From Hyphomicrobiales bacterium (GTDB taxonomy: Bacteria; Pseudomonadota; Alphaproteobacteria; Rhizobiales; Devosiaceae): DNA of 34,652 bases. Both the position numbers and the translations under genes were made by a program. Of this stretch, positions 24,912-33,162 are shown piece after piece. Positions within the stretch are counted from its first letter, which is position 1. Each line of letters opens with the position of its first letter. The notes under the pieces are model-generated. The model searched no databases, was not told where the DNA came from, and was given only the letters and a program-made list of their open reading frames with translations. The stretch lies in contig WFXU01000063.1 in NCBI GenBank assembly GCA_015490455.1, forward strand, positions 1 through 34,652. The letters run 5' to 3'.

Positions 24912-24930
24912 GACAAAATTTATATTTGTC
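24912..24930. promoter_or_regulatory. Inverted repeat upstream of aldehyde dehydrogenase gene
   Basis: GACAAA and TTTGTC are spaced by 7 bases, and the inner sequence is also partly symmetric. It lies 64-82 bases upstream of the ATG at 24848. A regulator site is possible; there is no other support. Confidence 0.25.
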
Positions 24931-24953
24931 ACCCAGATGAAGTTTTAATTTAT

Positions 24954-26204
24954 TTAGCTAGTTAGAAATACGGTAATTAATGTAGCAATATTAAGTAATA
25001 GGCTATAGGAAATAAGGGCTGCAAATAGCCGTAAATGGCTTGATTTGAGCGCAGTTGCCAAAAATATTAAAGCAATGGGTAGCCAATCAAGCACATAGCG
25101 CTGCACATTATATTGGGTAAAGCCGTTAGAGTGATAAAATAACATTGGTATTATCATTAAAATAATGGTTATAATGCCGATTAATATTATTCTTAGGGAA
25201 AAAATATTTTCTGCTGATTTATTTTTTCCTATTTTAACCGGAGTAAGGGCGAGCAAAAATAAAAATGGGCTGGCGGCTAAAAGAGCGGTTCCGCCCCTGT
25301 CCATTGATCCTAATTCTGTTGCATATTGGCCGATAAAATTTACATGAAATCCTTGCAAAAATAGATAGTAAAGATTGAATAGGAAATATTCAGAATTAAA
25401 AATTCCTAAATCGCGCAAGCGAAAACTTAAAAAATTTTCTGAAGGATAATCCGGCGGTGGGATTAGAAATTGATAGCCTGTTTCAAACATATCGCCAAAT
25501 CTTAAATAATTATAGCTAAGGTAAATTATGATAGATATGGCAACTGGAATGGCGATATTGACAAATTTAATTATTCGCTCGCGTGTAATTTGATAAAATG
25601 GCAAATCATCTTCAATCATTAGGGCGAAAATAAATGGGGTTAATAAAATCGTTAATTGTCGTGAAAGAAAGGAAATAGCGATTAATGTTCCAACTAAAAA
25701 AGCATTTTTCTTTTTAATAGCTAGATAGAGGGCAAGACTTATTGCGAAAAAGGAAATATTTTGCGCAAAAAACCAAACTCTATCTCCCCTTATTGTTGTG
25801 TAAAATATGGGGGTAGCAAAAGTTGCTGCAATTGCGAAAAGAAATGCTATTTGCCTGTTTTTTCCTAAAAAACGGATTATTTTATACCATAAAAGGCCGC
25901 TTAAAAGAAATAATATTGTTGAAATAAAAATATAGGCAGAAAACTCAACCCCGAAAATAGCAATTAGCGGCATTATCAGGACGGCCGGTAGGGGCGGAAA
26001 AATCACATAGGTTTTTCCTGCAAATTTTACGCAGTCAATATCAAAACATGGCTGAGTGGTAAAAAATTGTCCCTTAAGAAATGCTTCAGCAAGGAGAGAA
26101 TAGGAATTAGATTGGCCGGTTTCAGAAATTAGGCGCAAAAATAATGCAGCAAAAATAAGAAGCGCCAAAATAGTAACCAACAAAATCCAAAAACGATTAG
26201 TCAT
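24954..26204 (-). CDS. Polytopic membrane protein, GT-C glycosyltransferase-like
   Basis: The 416-residue protein has about ten membrane segments. An early soluble loop holds LLAEAFLKGQF and DIDCVKFAGKTYVIFPPLPA. A later large loop contains PPPDYPSENFLSFRLRDLGI. This layout, with acidic residues in the first periplasmic loop and a Pro-rich PPLPA segment, resembles lipid-linked-sugar glycosyltransferases of the GT39/ArnT-like GT-C group, but no motif is decisive. The gene stands alone between the aldehyde dehydrogenase operon and repeat copy 6. It could instead be an unrelated integral membrane protein. Confidence 0.6.
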   Translation of the reverse strand: MTNRFWILLVTILALLIFAALFLRLISETGQSNSYSLLAEAFLKGQFFTTQPCFDIDCVKFAGKTYVIFPPLPAVLIMPLIAIFGVEFSAYIFISTILFLLSGLLWYKIIRFLGKNRQIAFLFAIAATFATPIFYTTIRGDRVWFFAQNISFFAISLALYLAIKKKNAFLVGTLIAISFLSRQLTILLTPFIFALMIEDDLPFYQITRERIIKFVNIAIPVAISIIIYLSYNYLRFGDMFETGYQFLIPPPDYPSENFLSFRLRDLGIFNSEYFLFNLYYLFLQGFHVNFIGQYATELGSMDRGGTALLAASPFLFLLALTPVKIGKNKSAENIFSLRIILIGIITIILMIIPMLFYHSNGFTQYNVQRYVLDWLPIALIFLATALKSSHLRLFAALISYSLLLNIATLITVFLTS

Positions 26205-26497
26205 TTTCCCCTGCCTAAATATTTTAACTCAATTTAGAAAGCAGATAATTTAATATTTTGTGAAGGGGAAGAGAGGATAAATAGGCTAGGCTTAAAATAG
26301 GGAAGAAAATTGAACTAATAAATTGGCTGTAAATATAATTGCCAATTGCCTGCTTAAGGTGAGGCATGAAGAGCCGCAAAAATATGCTCAAATCCTAATT
26401 GCTTGTAATAATGACATCAGCGAAGCGGCAAAAAACGCTAGCTGCCGGATAATTCATAACCATCAGATCAAGTTATGACTTTTACATGTAACAGCAA
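26205..26497. other. Intergenic stretch, possible degraded repeat
   Basis: No gene is seen. Around 26371-26405 a segment (GAGCCGCAAAAATATGCTC, then AATTGC) loosely resembles the repeat-family core, so copy 6 may extend further left in decayed form. Confidence 0.35.
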
Positions 26498-26621
26498 AGG
26501 CTATGAAAGAGCTAGTGCTAACTTTCTACCCTTTTACCAAATTGAAACTAATATGTTTCCGCCTTCCAACTTCTACCTTCCGACTTTTGAACGATAAAAT
26601 TCTTCACAAGACGACTCACTA
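26498..26621 (+). repeat. TIR repeat family, copy 6 (right half)
   Basis: GGCTATGAAAGAGCTAGTGC, CCAAATTGAAACTAATATG and TTCCGCCTTCCAACTTC lead to a terminal repeat CGATAAAATTCTTCAC. This matches the right half of copy 8 read on its minus strand. The outermost bases (AAGACGACTCACTA) are diverged. Confidence 0.75.
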
Positions 26622-26667
26622 GATCATATGAATATTGAAATATATTTCTATGGCGATAAATTATGCA

Positions 26668-27546
26668 TCAGCTCTTTGGCTGCACTTCTTCTGCGTAAAG
26701 TTTAATAAATTCCTTACATGCCTTACCCGGTTTAAAATTTATGTCACCAATTTGGGCAACAGGGGTAATTTCAGCTGCCGAACCAGTCAAAAAACATTCA
26801 TCAAATTCATTTAATTCGTCAGGCAAAATATGACGTTCAACAAGTTTATATCCGTTTTTTTTAGCCAATTGGATAATTGTTTGCCTTGTTATACCATCTA
26901 AAAAACAATCAGCTATTGGCGTATGAATTTCTCTTCTCTTAACAAAAAACACATTCGCCCCCGTCGCCTCTGCCACATAGCCGCGATAATCAAGCATTAA
27001 AGCGTCAGTATAGCCTTCTTTCATTGCCTTATGTTTTGCCAGGGTGCAAATCATATAAAGACCGGCGGCTTTCGCAAAACACGGTATCATATTGGGTGCG
27101 GGACGGCACCATTCAGACCAGCTAAGCTTGGCTCCCTTTAACCTCTCCTCCGCACTGAAATAGCTAGGCCATTTCCAAGCAGCAATTGCCAAATGCACCT
27201 TATTATTAGTTGCTGCCAGCCCCATTTCTTCTGATCCACACCAGGCAACGGGACGCATATAGGCATCTATCAGCCCATTTTTTTCAAGCACTAACTTGCA
27301 GGCTGCATCAATCTGCTCAACTGAATAGGGAATTTCAAAATCTAATATATTGGCTGACTTTTTAAGGCGTTTACTATGTTCTGTTAATTTGTAAATTACC
27401 CCTTTATAAGCGCGTTGTCCTTCAAAAACACAGGAAGCATAATGTAAACCGTGCGTTAAGACATGAATTTTGGCCTGTTTCCACTCCACTAACTCACCAT
27501 CAAACCAAATCCAACCATCACGTTGGTCCATCGGAATAAGATTCAT
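26668..27546 (-). CDS. ilvE: Branched-chain amino acid aminotransferase (class IV PLP)
   Basis: IlvE transfers the amino group from glutamate to the 2-oxo acids of valine, leucine and isoleucine. I chose the ATG at 27546 because GGGTGGGG lies just upstream. A longer frame to 27687 adds 47 residues with no family match and would overlap the divergent MarR gene. The 292-residue product shows DGWIWFDGELV, GLHYASCVFEGQRAY, the PLP lysine Lys159 in CFAKAAGLYM, EATGANVFFV and DGITRQTIIQLA. It is divergent from a MarR regulator, an arrangement seen in Rhizobiales. It is a plausible partner for the liv-type transporter but is not in that operon. Confidence 0.93.
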   Translation of the reverse strand: MNLIPMDQRDGWIWFDGELVEWKQAKIHVLTHGLHYASCVFEGQRAYKGVIYKLTEHSKRLKKSANILDFEIPYSVEQIDAACKLVLEKNGLIDAYMRPVAWCGSEEMGLAATNNKVHLAIAAWKWPSYFSAEERLKGAKLSWSEWCRPAPNMIPCFAKAAGLYMICTLAKHKAMKEGYTDALMLDYRGYVAEATGANVFFVKRREIHTPIADCFLDGITRQTIIQLAKKNGYKLVERHILPDELNEFDECFLTGSAAEITPVAQIGDINFKPGKACKEFIKLYAEEVQPKS

Positions 27547-27625
27547 TGCCCCACCCTTATTGCTAGTCCCATTGCTCGATCTTGTATTACTCAAACTTTC
27601 TTGCAATTTTACCTTTATGCTATAA

Positions 27626-27656
27626 ATAATGCCAAAATAAAAATTGCTTTTGTCAA
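27626..27656 (-). promoter_or_regulatory. Candidate ilvE promoter
   Basis: On the minus strand, TTGACA (27656-27651) is a perfect -35 match. CATTAT (27631-27626) is a 4/6 -10 match at a 19-base spacing. This would give an ilvE leader of about 70 bases and lies just upstream of the divergent MarR start. Confidence 0.35.
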
Positions 27657-27671
27657 TATTAAAGAGGCAGG

Positions 27672-28190
27672 ATGTCAGAAAATTCAAAAAATGTCAACAA
27701 TGCTGACATTTCATCTGAAAAAATAAATATTGAAACAATGCCGCTGGAATTTATGGGGCTGTTTTTCTTTGCCTATCGTGATTTTATCAGTGATGCGGAC
27801 GAATTATTACATAGGCAGGAATTTGGACGGGCACATCACCGGGTTCTTTATTTTGTGAATGTTAAACCCGGAATGAGTGTTGCTGATTTGCTCTCAATAT
27901 TAAAAATTACCAAGCAAAGTTTGGCTCGCGTTTTACGCCAGCTGATTGATAGTAATTATATTGAACAACGGCACGGAAGAACGGATAGGAGGCAAAGATT
28001 ATTATTCCCAACTAAAAAAGGTATTGAATTTTTTCAAATCCTCTCTTCCCTACAAGCCACTCGCATAAAAGAGGCATTAAAAGGTAAGCCCAAAGAAACC
28101 CAAAAAATTATTGAACAATTTTTTATTGATATGGTTGAAAAAAAAGACCATCCAATTTTACAAAAATTAAATTTGCTTAAAAAATCATGA
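27672..28190 (+). CDS. MarR-family transcriptional regulator (PetP-like)
   Basis: This 172-residue regulator has the MarR winged helix, including RQEFGRAHHRVLYFVNVKPG, LLSILKITKQSLARVLRQLI (recognition helix region) and the wing EQRHGRTDRRQRLLFPTKKG. A C-terminal helix forms the dimer region. It is divergent from ilvE, and the 125-base gap would hold both promoters, so ilvE and its own gene are likely targets. In related alphaproteobacteria a similar regulator (PetP) neighbours ilvE and a response regulator. No response regulator follows here. The ligand is unknown. Confidence 0.88.
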   Translation: MSENSKNVNNADISSEKINIETMPLEFMGLFFFAYRDFISDADELLHRQEFGRAHHRVLYFVNVKPGMSVADLLSILKITKQSLARVLRQLIDSNYIEQRHGRTDRRQRLLFPTKKGIEFFQILSSLQATRIKEALKGKPKETQKIIEQFFIDMVEKKDHPILQKLNLLKKS

Positions 28191-28264
28191 TAATTCTACC
28201 TATTTGTAACAATTAATTTTAAGGCAATATTGCTCCAATTTATTTGCAAATGCCAAAACATAGC

Positions 28265-28321
28265 TAGTCATCCAAGAATAATTTTATCATTCAGAAATCG
28301 GAAATCAGAAGTCGGAAGTCG
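28265..28321 (+). repeat. TIR repeat family, copy 7 (end only)
   Basis: It starts TAGTCATCCAAGAATAATTT, then ATCATTCAGAAATCGGAAATC and GAAGTCGGAAGTC. It is followed by a small inverted repeat (ACTGTCAAC/GTTGACAG, 28329-28357) and a G-rich tandem tract. No repeat core is present. Confidence 0.7.
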
Positions 28322-28349
28322 TGTCAACTGTCAACTTCTAAAAAAGGTT

Positions 28350-28410
28350 GACAGCTGATAGAGCTGATGGGCGGGTAGGGCTGGTGGAGCTGGCGGGGTG
28401 ACGGGGCTGG
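28350..28410. repeat. Degenerate G-rich tandem sequence
   Basis: Short units recur with variation: AGCTGATAG, AGCTGATGGG, CGGGTAGGG, CTGGTGG, AGCTGGCGGGG, TGACGGGG. On the opposite strand this resembles the C-rich tract at 4195-4340. It lies between repeat copy 7 and the end of the hydrolase gene. Confidence 0.45.
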
Positions 28411-28424
28411 GAGTTTTGAAAAAT

Positions 28425-29258
28425 TCAGCCATTAGCGATAAAATCCAAAATAGCTTTACGAATTTCTTCCGGTTGATCCAAATTTCCAACATGACCGGCA
28501 TTTTTAACATTAAAAAGATAAAAATTTTCCTTTCTTTCCATAGCCTTTAATGTTGCCCCAAGCACTTGATTAACGGCAAAATCAAGTGAACATTTAATCA
28601 ATAATATTTCACCACTAAATTTAAGCGCATTTGGAATAAAGTCGTAATTTCTAACATATTTAGCGATGCTGATTACGGTAAACATATCAACATCACGCAA
28701 CATTGTGTAAATTATTAATTGTGCTCTTTTATTCAAACTGGTCGCACGCGCTGCCAATTGGGCGGACATTTCTTTACCCAGACTTTCAGAACCAAATTTA
28801 ACAATTGGGATAAATATTTCAGGAACATTTAGTTTATAAGCTGTGCCAAATGAGATAAATTTATTTATTCTCATTGCGTCAATTCCCATTATTGCAAGAC
28901 CTAAAATACCCCCCAGCGAATTTCCAACCCAGTAAGTTTTTTCTATTTTTTCCTTATCTAAAATTGCCAATAGATCTGCGGCCAAATTTGGAATTGAAAA
29001 ATCGCTCTCTTTTCTCTCTTTAGGAGTTTTAGAGCGCCCCAATCCACGTAAATCCGGCACAATTACATAAAAGCCTTTTTTTGCAAAAAAATGCGCATCA
29101 TCAACAAATTGCAAACCATTAGCACCAATTCCGTGACAAAGAAGCAGGGGCGGATTTTTTCTTTTGCCAAGCGTGAAATATGCATTTTCATAATTGCCAT
29201 TTTTACTGAATTTTGCCTCAGGCAGGATAGGTAAAATATTTTGATTATATTCAGGCAT
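28425..29258 (-). CDS. Alpha/beta hydrolase
   Basis: The 277-residue cytosolic-type hydrolase shows the oxyanion motif LCHGIGANGLQF, PDLRGLGRSKTP, the nucleophile elbow GNSLGG (Ser in the GxSxG position), a C-terminal acid candidate in LIKCSLDFAVNQ and the histidine in NAGHVGNLDQPEEI. There is no signal peptide. Its start overlaps the end of mbfA by 8 bases, so the two are co-translated, although no obvious link between iron export and this hydrolase is known to me. The substrate is unknown. The stop is TGA, showing that TGA is used as a stop in this genome. Confidence 0.85.
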   Translation of the reverse strand: MPEYNQNILPILPEAKFSKNGNYENAYFTLGKRKNPPLLLCHGIGANGLQFVDDAHFFAKKGFYVIVPDLRGLGRSKTPKERKESDFSIPNLAADLLAILDKEKIEKTYWVGNSLGGILGLAIMGIDAMRINKFISFGTAYKLNVPEIFIPIVKFGSESLGKEMSAQLAARATSLNKRAQLIIYTMLRDVDMFTVISIAKYVRNYDFIPNALKFSGEILLIKCSLDFAVNQVLGATLKAMERKENFYLFNVKNAGHVGNLDQPEEIRKAILDFIANG

Positions 29259-30234
29259 TACCGATTAATATCCCTGCCGCAAAGACCAGTGAACCACCAA
29301 TAACCACCTGCAAAACCGCCCGCCAAAATGGCGTTGACATATATTTATTCTGGATAAAGGCTATTGCCCATAGTTCAATTAAAACTACAATAGCAGCAAT
29401 AATTGTTGCTGTCCAAAAATCTGTAATTAAATAGGGTAAAGCATGGCCTAAACCACCAATTGTGGTCATTAACCCAGAAGCAAGCCCGCGTTTTATGGGC
29501 GAGCCACGTCCAGTTAGTTTGCCATCATCTGAAGCAGCTTCAGTAAAGCCCATAGAGATTCCTGCCCCTATTGAAGCAGCCAGACCAACCAAGAAGGTTT
29601 GATGCGTATTGCCAGTAGCAAAAGCGGCGGCAAAAACCGGAGCTAAAGTTGAAACAGAGCCATCCATTAGCCCCGCCAAACCAGGCTGCACATAAGTTAG
29701 AACAAATTGGCGATGTTTTTGTAATTCTTCTTCGCTCTTTGCCTTTTGGTCTAAATGTTTTTGCTCTAAATCATCGGCTAATTTTGCGTGATGTTTTTCC
29801 TCTAATGCCAAATCGCCTAGTAATTTCCTAATATCAATATCGGTCGTTAATTTCGCCGCCTCCAAATAAAAGCGATAAGCCCCTTCTTCCATTTCCCAAA
29901 CCTGCTGGCGTATAATATCTATTGATAATTGTTTCATTAGCCAAACTGGTTTTCGCGTCAAAAATCCCCTTACATTTTCGCGTCTTATCGGAATGAGCCG
30001 ATTGCCAAAACGTTTTTTATAAAGAGCAAATAAGCGATTTTTATGCTCTTCTTCTTCCTTAGCCATTTCTTCAAAAATTTTAGCCGAAGAGGGATAATCC
30101 TTTTTTATTTTATCGGCATAGGCTAGGTATATTCTGCCATCCTCTTCTTCGGCGCTAATGGCAAGTGAAAGTATTTCGGCCTCATTTAATGAGGAAAAAT
30201 CACGCTTATTTGCTTCAAAAAAGCGACTTATCAT
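29251..30234 (-). CDS. mbfA: Membrane-bound ferritin-like iron exporter MbfA (ferritin-VIT1 fusion)
   Basis: MbfA exports iron across the inner membrane and protects against iron and peroxide stress in rhizobia and Agrobacterium. The ATG at 30234 has AAAGGA 8 bases upstream and gives 327 residues, near the family length. A TTG at 30282 would add 16 residues without support. The N-terminal ferritin-like diiron domain (about residues 1-165) has repeated carboxylate/His motifs: AISAEEEDGRIYL, AKEEEEHKNRLF, EMEEGAYRFYLE and ALEEKHHAKLA. The C-terminal VIT1/CCC1-type domain has VQPGLAGLMDGSVSTLAPVF, GAGISMGFTEAASDDG and three to four more membrane segments. No clear Irr box was seen upstream. Confidence 0.92.
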   Translation of the reverse strand: MISRFFEANKRDFSSLNEAEILSLAISAEEEDGRIYLAYADKIKKDYPSSAKIFEEMAKEEEEHKNRLFALYKKRFGNRLIPIRRENVRGFLTRKPVWLMKQLSIDIIRQQVWEMEEGAYRFYLEAAKLTTDIDIRKLLGDLALEEKHHAKLADDLEQKHLDQKAKSEEELQKHRQFVLTYVQPGLAGLMDGSVSTLAPVFAAAFATGNTHQTFLVGLAASIGAGISMGFTEAASDDGKLTGRGSPIKRGLASGLMTTIGGLGHALPYLITDFWTATIIAAIVVLIELWAIAFIQNKYMSTPFWRAVLQVVIGGSLVFAAGILIGNA

Positions 30235-30299
30235 GTTATTTTCCTTTAATCTGCTAAAATAAATTAAACACTCTTTTATCAAGAGAATAAAACTGCTAC

Positions 30300-32114
30300 A
30301 TGCGCTTCACAATGACAAAACAATTAACTAATATTCGGAATTTTTCAATAGTTGCGCACATAGATCACGGCAAATCCACTCTGGCTGACAGATTAATTCA
30401 GTTTACCGGCGCTTTGAGCGAGCGCGAAATGAGTGAGCAAGTGCTTGATAGTATGGAAATTGAGAAAGAGCGAGGCATTACTATAAAGGCGCAAACTGTG
30501 CGCCTTAAATATAGGGCGGAAAATGGCCAAACCTATATATTAAATCTGATTGATACGCCCGGCCATGTCGATTTTGCCTATGAGGTAAATCGCTCTTTGG
30601 CAGCGTGTGAAGGCTCGCTCTTAGTGGTAGATGCCGCTCAAGGGGTTGAAGCGCAAACTTTAGCCAATGTTTATCAGGCAATAGAGGTAGACCATGAAAT
30701 TGTGCCTATATTAAATAAGGTTGATTTACCAGCGGCCGATCCGGAAAGGGTAAAGCAGCAAATTGAAGAAGTTATTGGGCTTGACGCAAGTGAAGCAATT
30801 GAAATATCAGCCAAAACCGGCACCGGAATAAAGAATGTTTTAGAAGCAATAGTTCATCATCTGCCCCCACCTAAGGGCGATATAGATGCACCATTAAAGG
30901 CAATGCTGGTTGATAGCTGGTATGACGCTTATTTGGGTGTTGTTGTGCTGGTAAGGGTAGTTGATGGTGTAATTAAAAAAGGGCAAAAGGTGCGACTAAA
31001 CGCAACTGGCGCAATTTATGAACTTGATAGGGTTGGTATTTTTACACCAAAATTGGTGCAGACTGATAAATTATCGGCCGGAGAAATTGGCTTTATTACC
31101 GCTTCCATTAAAGAAGTAGCCGATACAAATGTTGGCGATACAATTACAGATGCCAATAATCCGTGCAAAGAGCCTTTGGCTGGTTTTCGCCCTGCCCAGC
31201 CAGTAGTGTTTTGTGGTCTATTTCCGATTGATGCCAATGATTTTGAAGATTTACGCGCTGCAATGGGCAAATTAAGATTAAATGATGCCAGCTTTTCCTT
31301 TGAAATGGAAAGTTCAAGTGCGCTTGGTTTTGGCTTTCGCTGCGGGTTTTTAGGGCTATTGCATCTGGAGATTATTCAAGAGCGCCTAAGCCGCGAATTT
31401 AATCTTGACTTAATTGCTACCGCCCCTTCGGTTGTCTATGAAATTTTATTAAAAAATGGCGAGAAAATAAAATTACATAATCCGGCTGACATGCCAGATA
31501 TTATGAAAATTGAAGAAATTCGTGAACCCTGGATCAAAGCAACAATTTTAACTCCAGACGAATATTTGGGCGCAATTCTTAAATTATGCCAAGAAAGGCG
31601 CGGTATTCAGACTAATCTTTCTTATGTTGGTGCGCGTGCGATGGTTGAATATGATTTGCCGCTCAATGAGGTGGTGTTTGATTTTTACGATAGGTTAAAA
31701 TCTATTTCACGCGGCTATGCTTCATTTGATTATCATTTAGATGATTATCGCGAAGGTGATTTGGTTAAAATGTCTATTTTAGTCAATGGTGAGCCTGTTG
31801 ATGCGCTTTCAATATTAGTGCATCGCTCAGCTGCTGAAAGTCGCGGGCGTAAAATGTGCGAAAAATTAAAAGAGTTAATTCCCAATCACTTATTCAAAAT
31901 TCCTATTCAGGCGGCAATTGGCGGTAAGATAATAGCGCGTGAAACTATCTCGGCCTTAAGAAAAGACGTAACCGCAAAATGCTATGGCGGCGATGTTTCC
32001 CGCAAACGTAAACTTTTAGAAAAACAAAAAGCGGGCAAGAAAAAAATGCGCCAATTTGGTAAAGTTGAAATCCCCCAAGAAGCCTTTATTAAAGCACTTA
32101 AAATGGGGGATTAG
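30300..32114 (+). CDS. lepA: Translation elongation factor 4 (LepA), ribosome-associated GTPase
   Basis: LepA is a translational GTPase acting on ribosome initiation, assembly or back-translocation under stress. The 604-residue protein has [19 protein letters not shown] (G1), GITIKAQTV (G2), DTPGHVDF (G3), [10 protein letters not shown] (G4) and the unique LepA C-terminal domain with [18 protein letters not shown]. Start choice is uncertain: an ATG at 30312 (MTKQLTN) is nearer the usual N terminus, and neither has a strong ribosome site. It is divergent from mbfA. Its TAG stop is close to, but not clearly within, repeat copy 8. Confidence 0.96.
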   Translation: MRFTMTKQLTNIRNFSIVAHIDHGKSTLADRLIQFTGALSEREMSEQVLDSMEIEKERGITIKAQTVRLKYRAENGQTYILNLIDTPGHVDFAYEVNRSLAACEGSLLVVDAAQGVEAQTLANVYQAIEVDHEIVPILNKVDLPAADPERVKQQIEEVIGLDASEAIEISAKTGTGIKNVLEAIVHHLPPPKGDIDAPLKAMLVDSWYDAYLGVVVLVRVVDGVIKKGQKVRLNATGAIYELDRVGIFTPKLVQTDKLSAGEIGFITASIKEVADTNVGDTITDANNPCKEPLAGFRPAQPVVFCGLFPIDANDFEDLRAAMGKLRLNDASFSFEMESSSALGFGFRCGFLGLLHLEIIQERLSREFNLDLIATAPSVVYEILLKNGEKIKLHNPADMPDIMKIEEIREPWIKATILTPDEYLGAILKLCQERRGIQTNLSYVGARAMVEYDLPLNEVVFDFYDRLKSISRGYASFDYHLDDYREGDLVKMSILVNGEPVDALSILVHRSAAESRGRKMCEKLKELIPNHLFKIPIQAAIGGKIIARETISALRKDVTAKCYGGDVSRKRKLLEKQKAGKKKMRQFGKVEIPQEAFIKALKMGD

Positions 32115-32140
32115 GCTAGATATGTTGTTAATAATAAATT

Positions 32141-32369
32141 TTATTATTCAGAAATCAGAAGGCAAGAGTTATAGGGCGGAGATATATTAGTTTTAATTTG
32201 GCGAAAGGGTGGGAAGTATAACGCAACTCTTTCATAAGATTCCTTGTTGCATTCGATTTATATGTAGTTTTCTTGCAATTTGCATTATGGATATTTTTTG
32301 CTATTTCTGATTTCTGACTTCTGGTTTCTGTTTCCCGCCTTCTGGACAATAAATCTTCACGGCCGACTA
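32141..32369 (-). repeat. TIR repeat family, copy 8 (most complete)
   Basis: Read on the minus strand from 32369, it runs TAGTCGGCCGTGAAG, a purine-rich tract (CCAGAAGTCAGAAATCAG), and a core (GCAAAAAATATCCATAATGC, AATTGCAAGAAAACTACATA). It continues CGAATGCAACAAGG, GAAAGAGTTGCG, CCAAATTAAAACTAATA and CTCCGCC, then an inverted purine tract (CTTCTGATTTCTGAATAATA). Both ends carry the purine-rich inverted repeat, which makes this the best template for the family. It almost fills the 319-base gap between lepA and cobK; nothing else is seen there. Confidence 0.82.
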
Positions 32370-32433
32370 AAAAGCATATGGTCAGCTACTTTCAAGCTGG
32401 CTATTAAAAACTAGTTTTTGGACTATTTCCTAA

Positions 32434-33162
32434 TTATTTTGAATCGATAAAATTAATTAATTTTGTGAACGAATTAAATTCTGTTGCTTTTTTTAATTTG
32501 GGGCGGGTTAAGATAAAAATATCTACGCCCAAATCCGCGCTTACATCAATTTTTGCTCTCGTTTGTTCACTACCGGAATTTTTGCTTATTAAGTGTGTAA
32601 TATTATGTTTTTTCATAAAATAAAATTCATTTTCATAATTAAAGGGAGGGCGAGAAATTATTAATCTACTATTTTGCGGCAGGATAATTTTTGGCTTTTC
32701 AATTAAACGAATATAAAAAAAACAATCAGGGCGGATATTAACAAGATTAAGCCCCTTTTGCCCCGTTGTAATAAAGACATTTGCTCCTTTTGGTAAATGC
32801 CTAATTGCCAATGCAAAATCACTAAATTCATGCCATTTGCTTTTATTAGGCTTTTGCCAGGGTGGGCGATTAAATCGCACAAATTTTGCTAAAATTTCTC
32901 TGCTTACCAATAGTAAATTATTAGAAATATTTTCCGCATAAGGGTGGGTAGCATCAATTATATAGTCAAAATTATTTTCGGCAAGAAAAATTCTCAGTTT
33001 GGCTAGCGAGCCAAAACCACCAATATGTATTTTAGAATTTTCCGCTAATTTCGCTTTAGTCGTTTTGCCGGCAATTGAATAGGTTATTTTATGCCCTTTT
33101 TTACTCAATATATTAGCTAACTCAACTCCCTCTTTAGTGCCGCCAAAAATTATAATTTTCAT
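32434..33162 (-). CDS. cobK: Precorrin-6A reductase
   Basis: CobK/CbiJ reduces the macrocycle of (cobalt-)precorrin-6A with NADPH during cobalamin synthesis. The 242-residue protein has the Rossmann start MKIIIFGGTKEGVELANIL, YIIDATHPYAENISNN (a family hallmark), VRFNRPPW, VFITTGQKGL and a C-terminal ISKNSGSEQTRAKIDVS, where SGxxQTxAKxDA is usual. Its ATG overlaps the cbiD stop by 4 bases, so translation is coupled. The sequence is strongly AT-rich but intact. Confidence 0.92.
   Translation of the reverse strand: MKIIIFGGTKEGVELANILSKKGHKITYSIAGKTTKAKLAENSKIHIGGFGSLAKLRIFLAENNFDYIIDATHPYAENISNNLLLVSREILAKFVRFNRPPWQKPNKSKWHEFSDFALAIRHLPKGANVFITTGQKGLNLVNIRPDCFFYIRLIEKPKIILPQNSRLIISRPPFNYENEFYFMKKHNITHLISKNSGSEQTRAKIDVSADLGVDIFILTRPKLKKATEFNSFTKLINFIDSK

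Noticed and set aside
27547-27687. N-terminal 47-residue extension of IlvE
   Set aside because: It has no family similarity, would overlap the divergent MarR gene and its promoter, and a good ribosome site precedes the ATG at 27546.
32155-32349. Minus-strand 64-codon open frame inside repeat copy 8
   Set aside because: It lies wholly within a non-coding repeat, is low in complexity at its start (Arg/Glu/Ser from the purine tract) and is not kept in the other copies.
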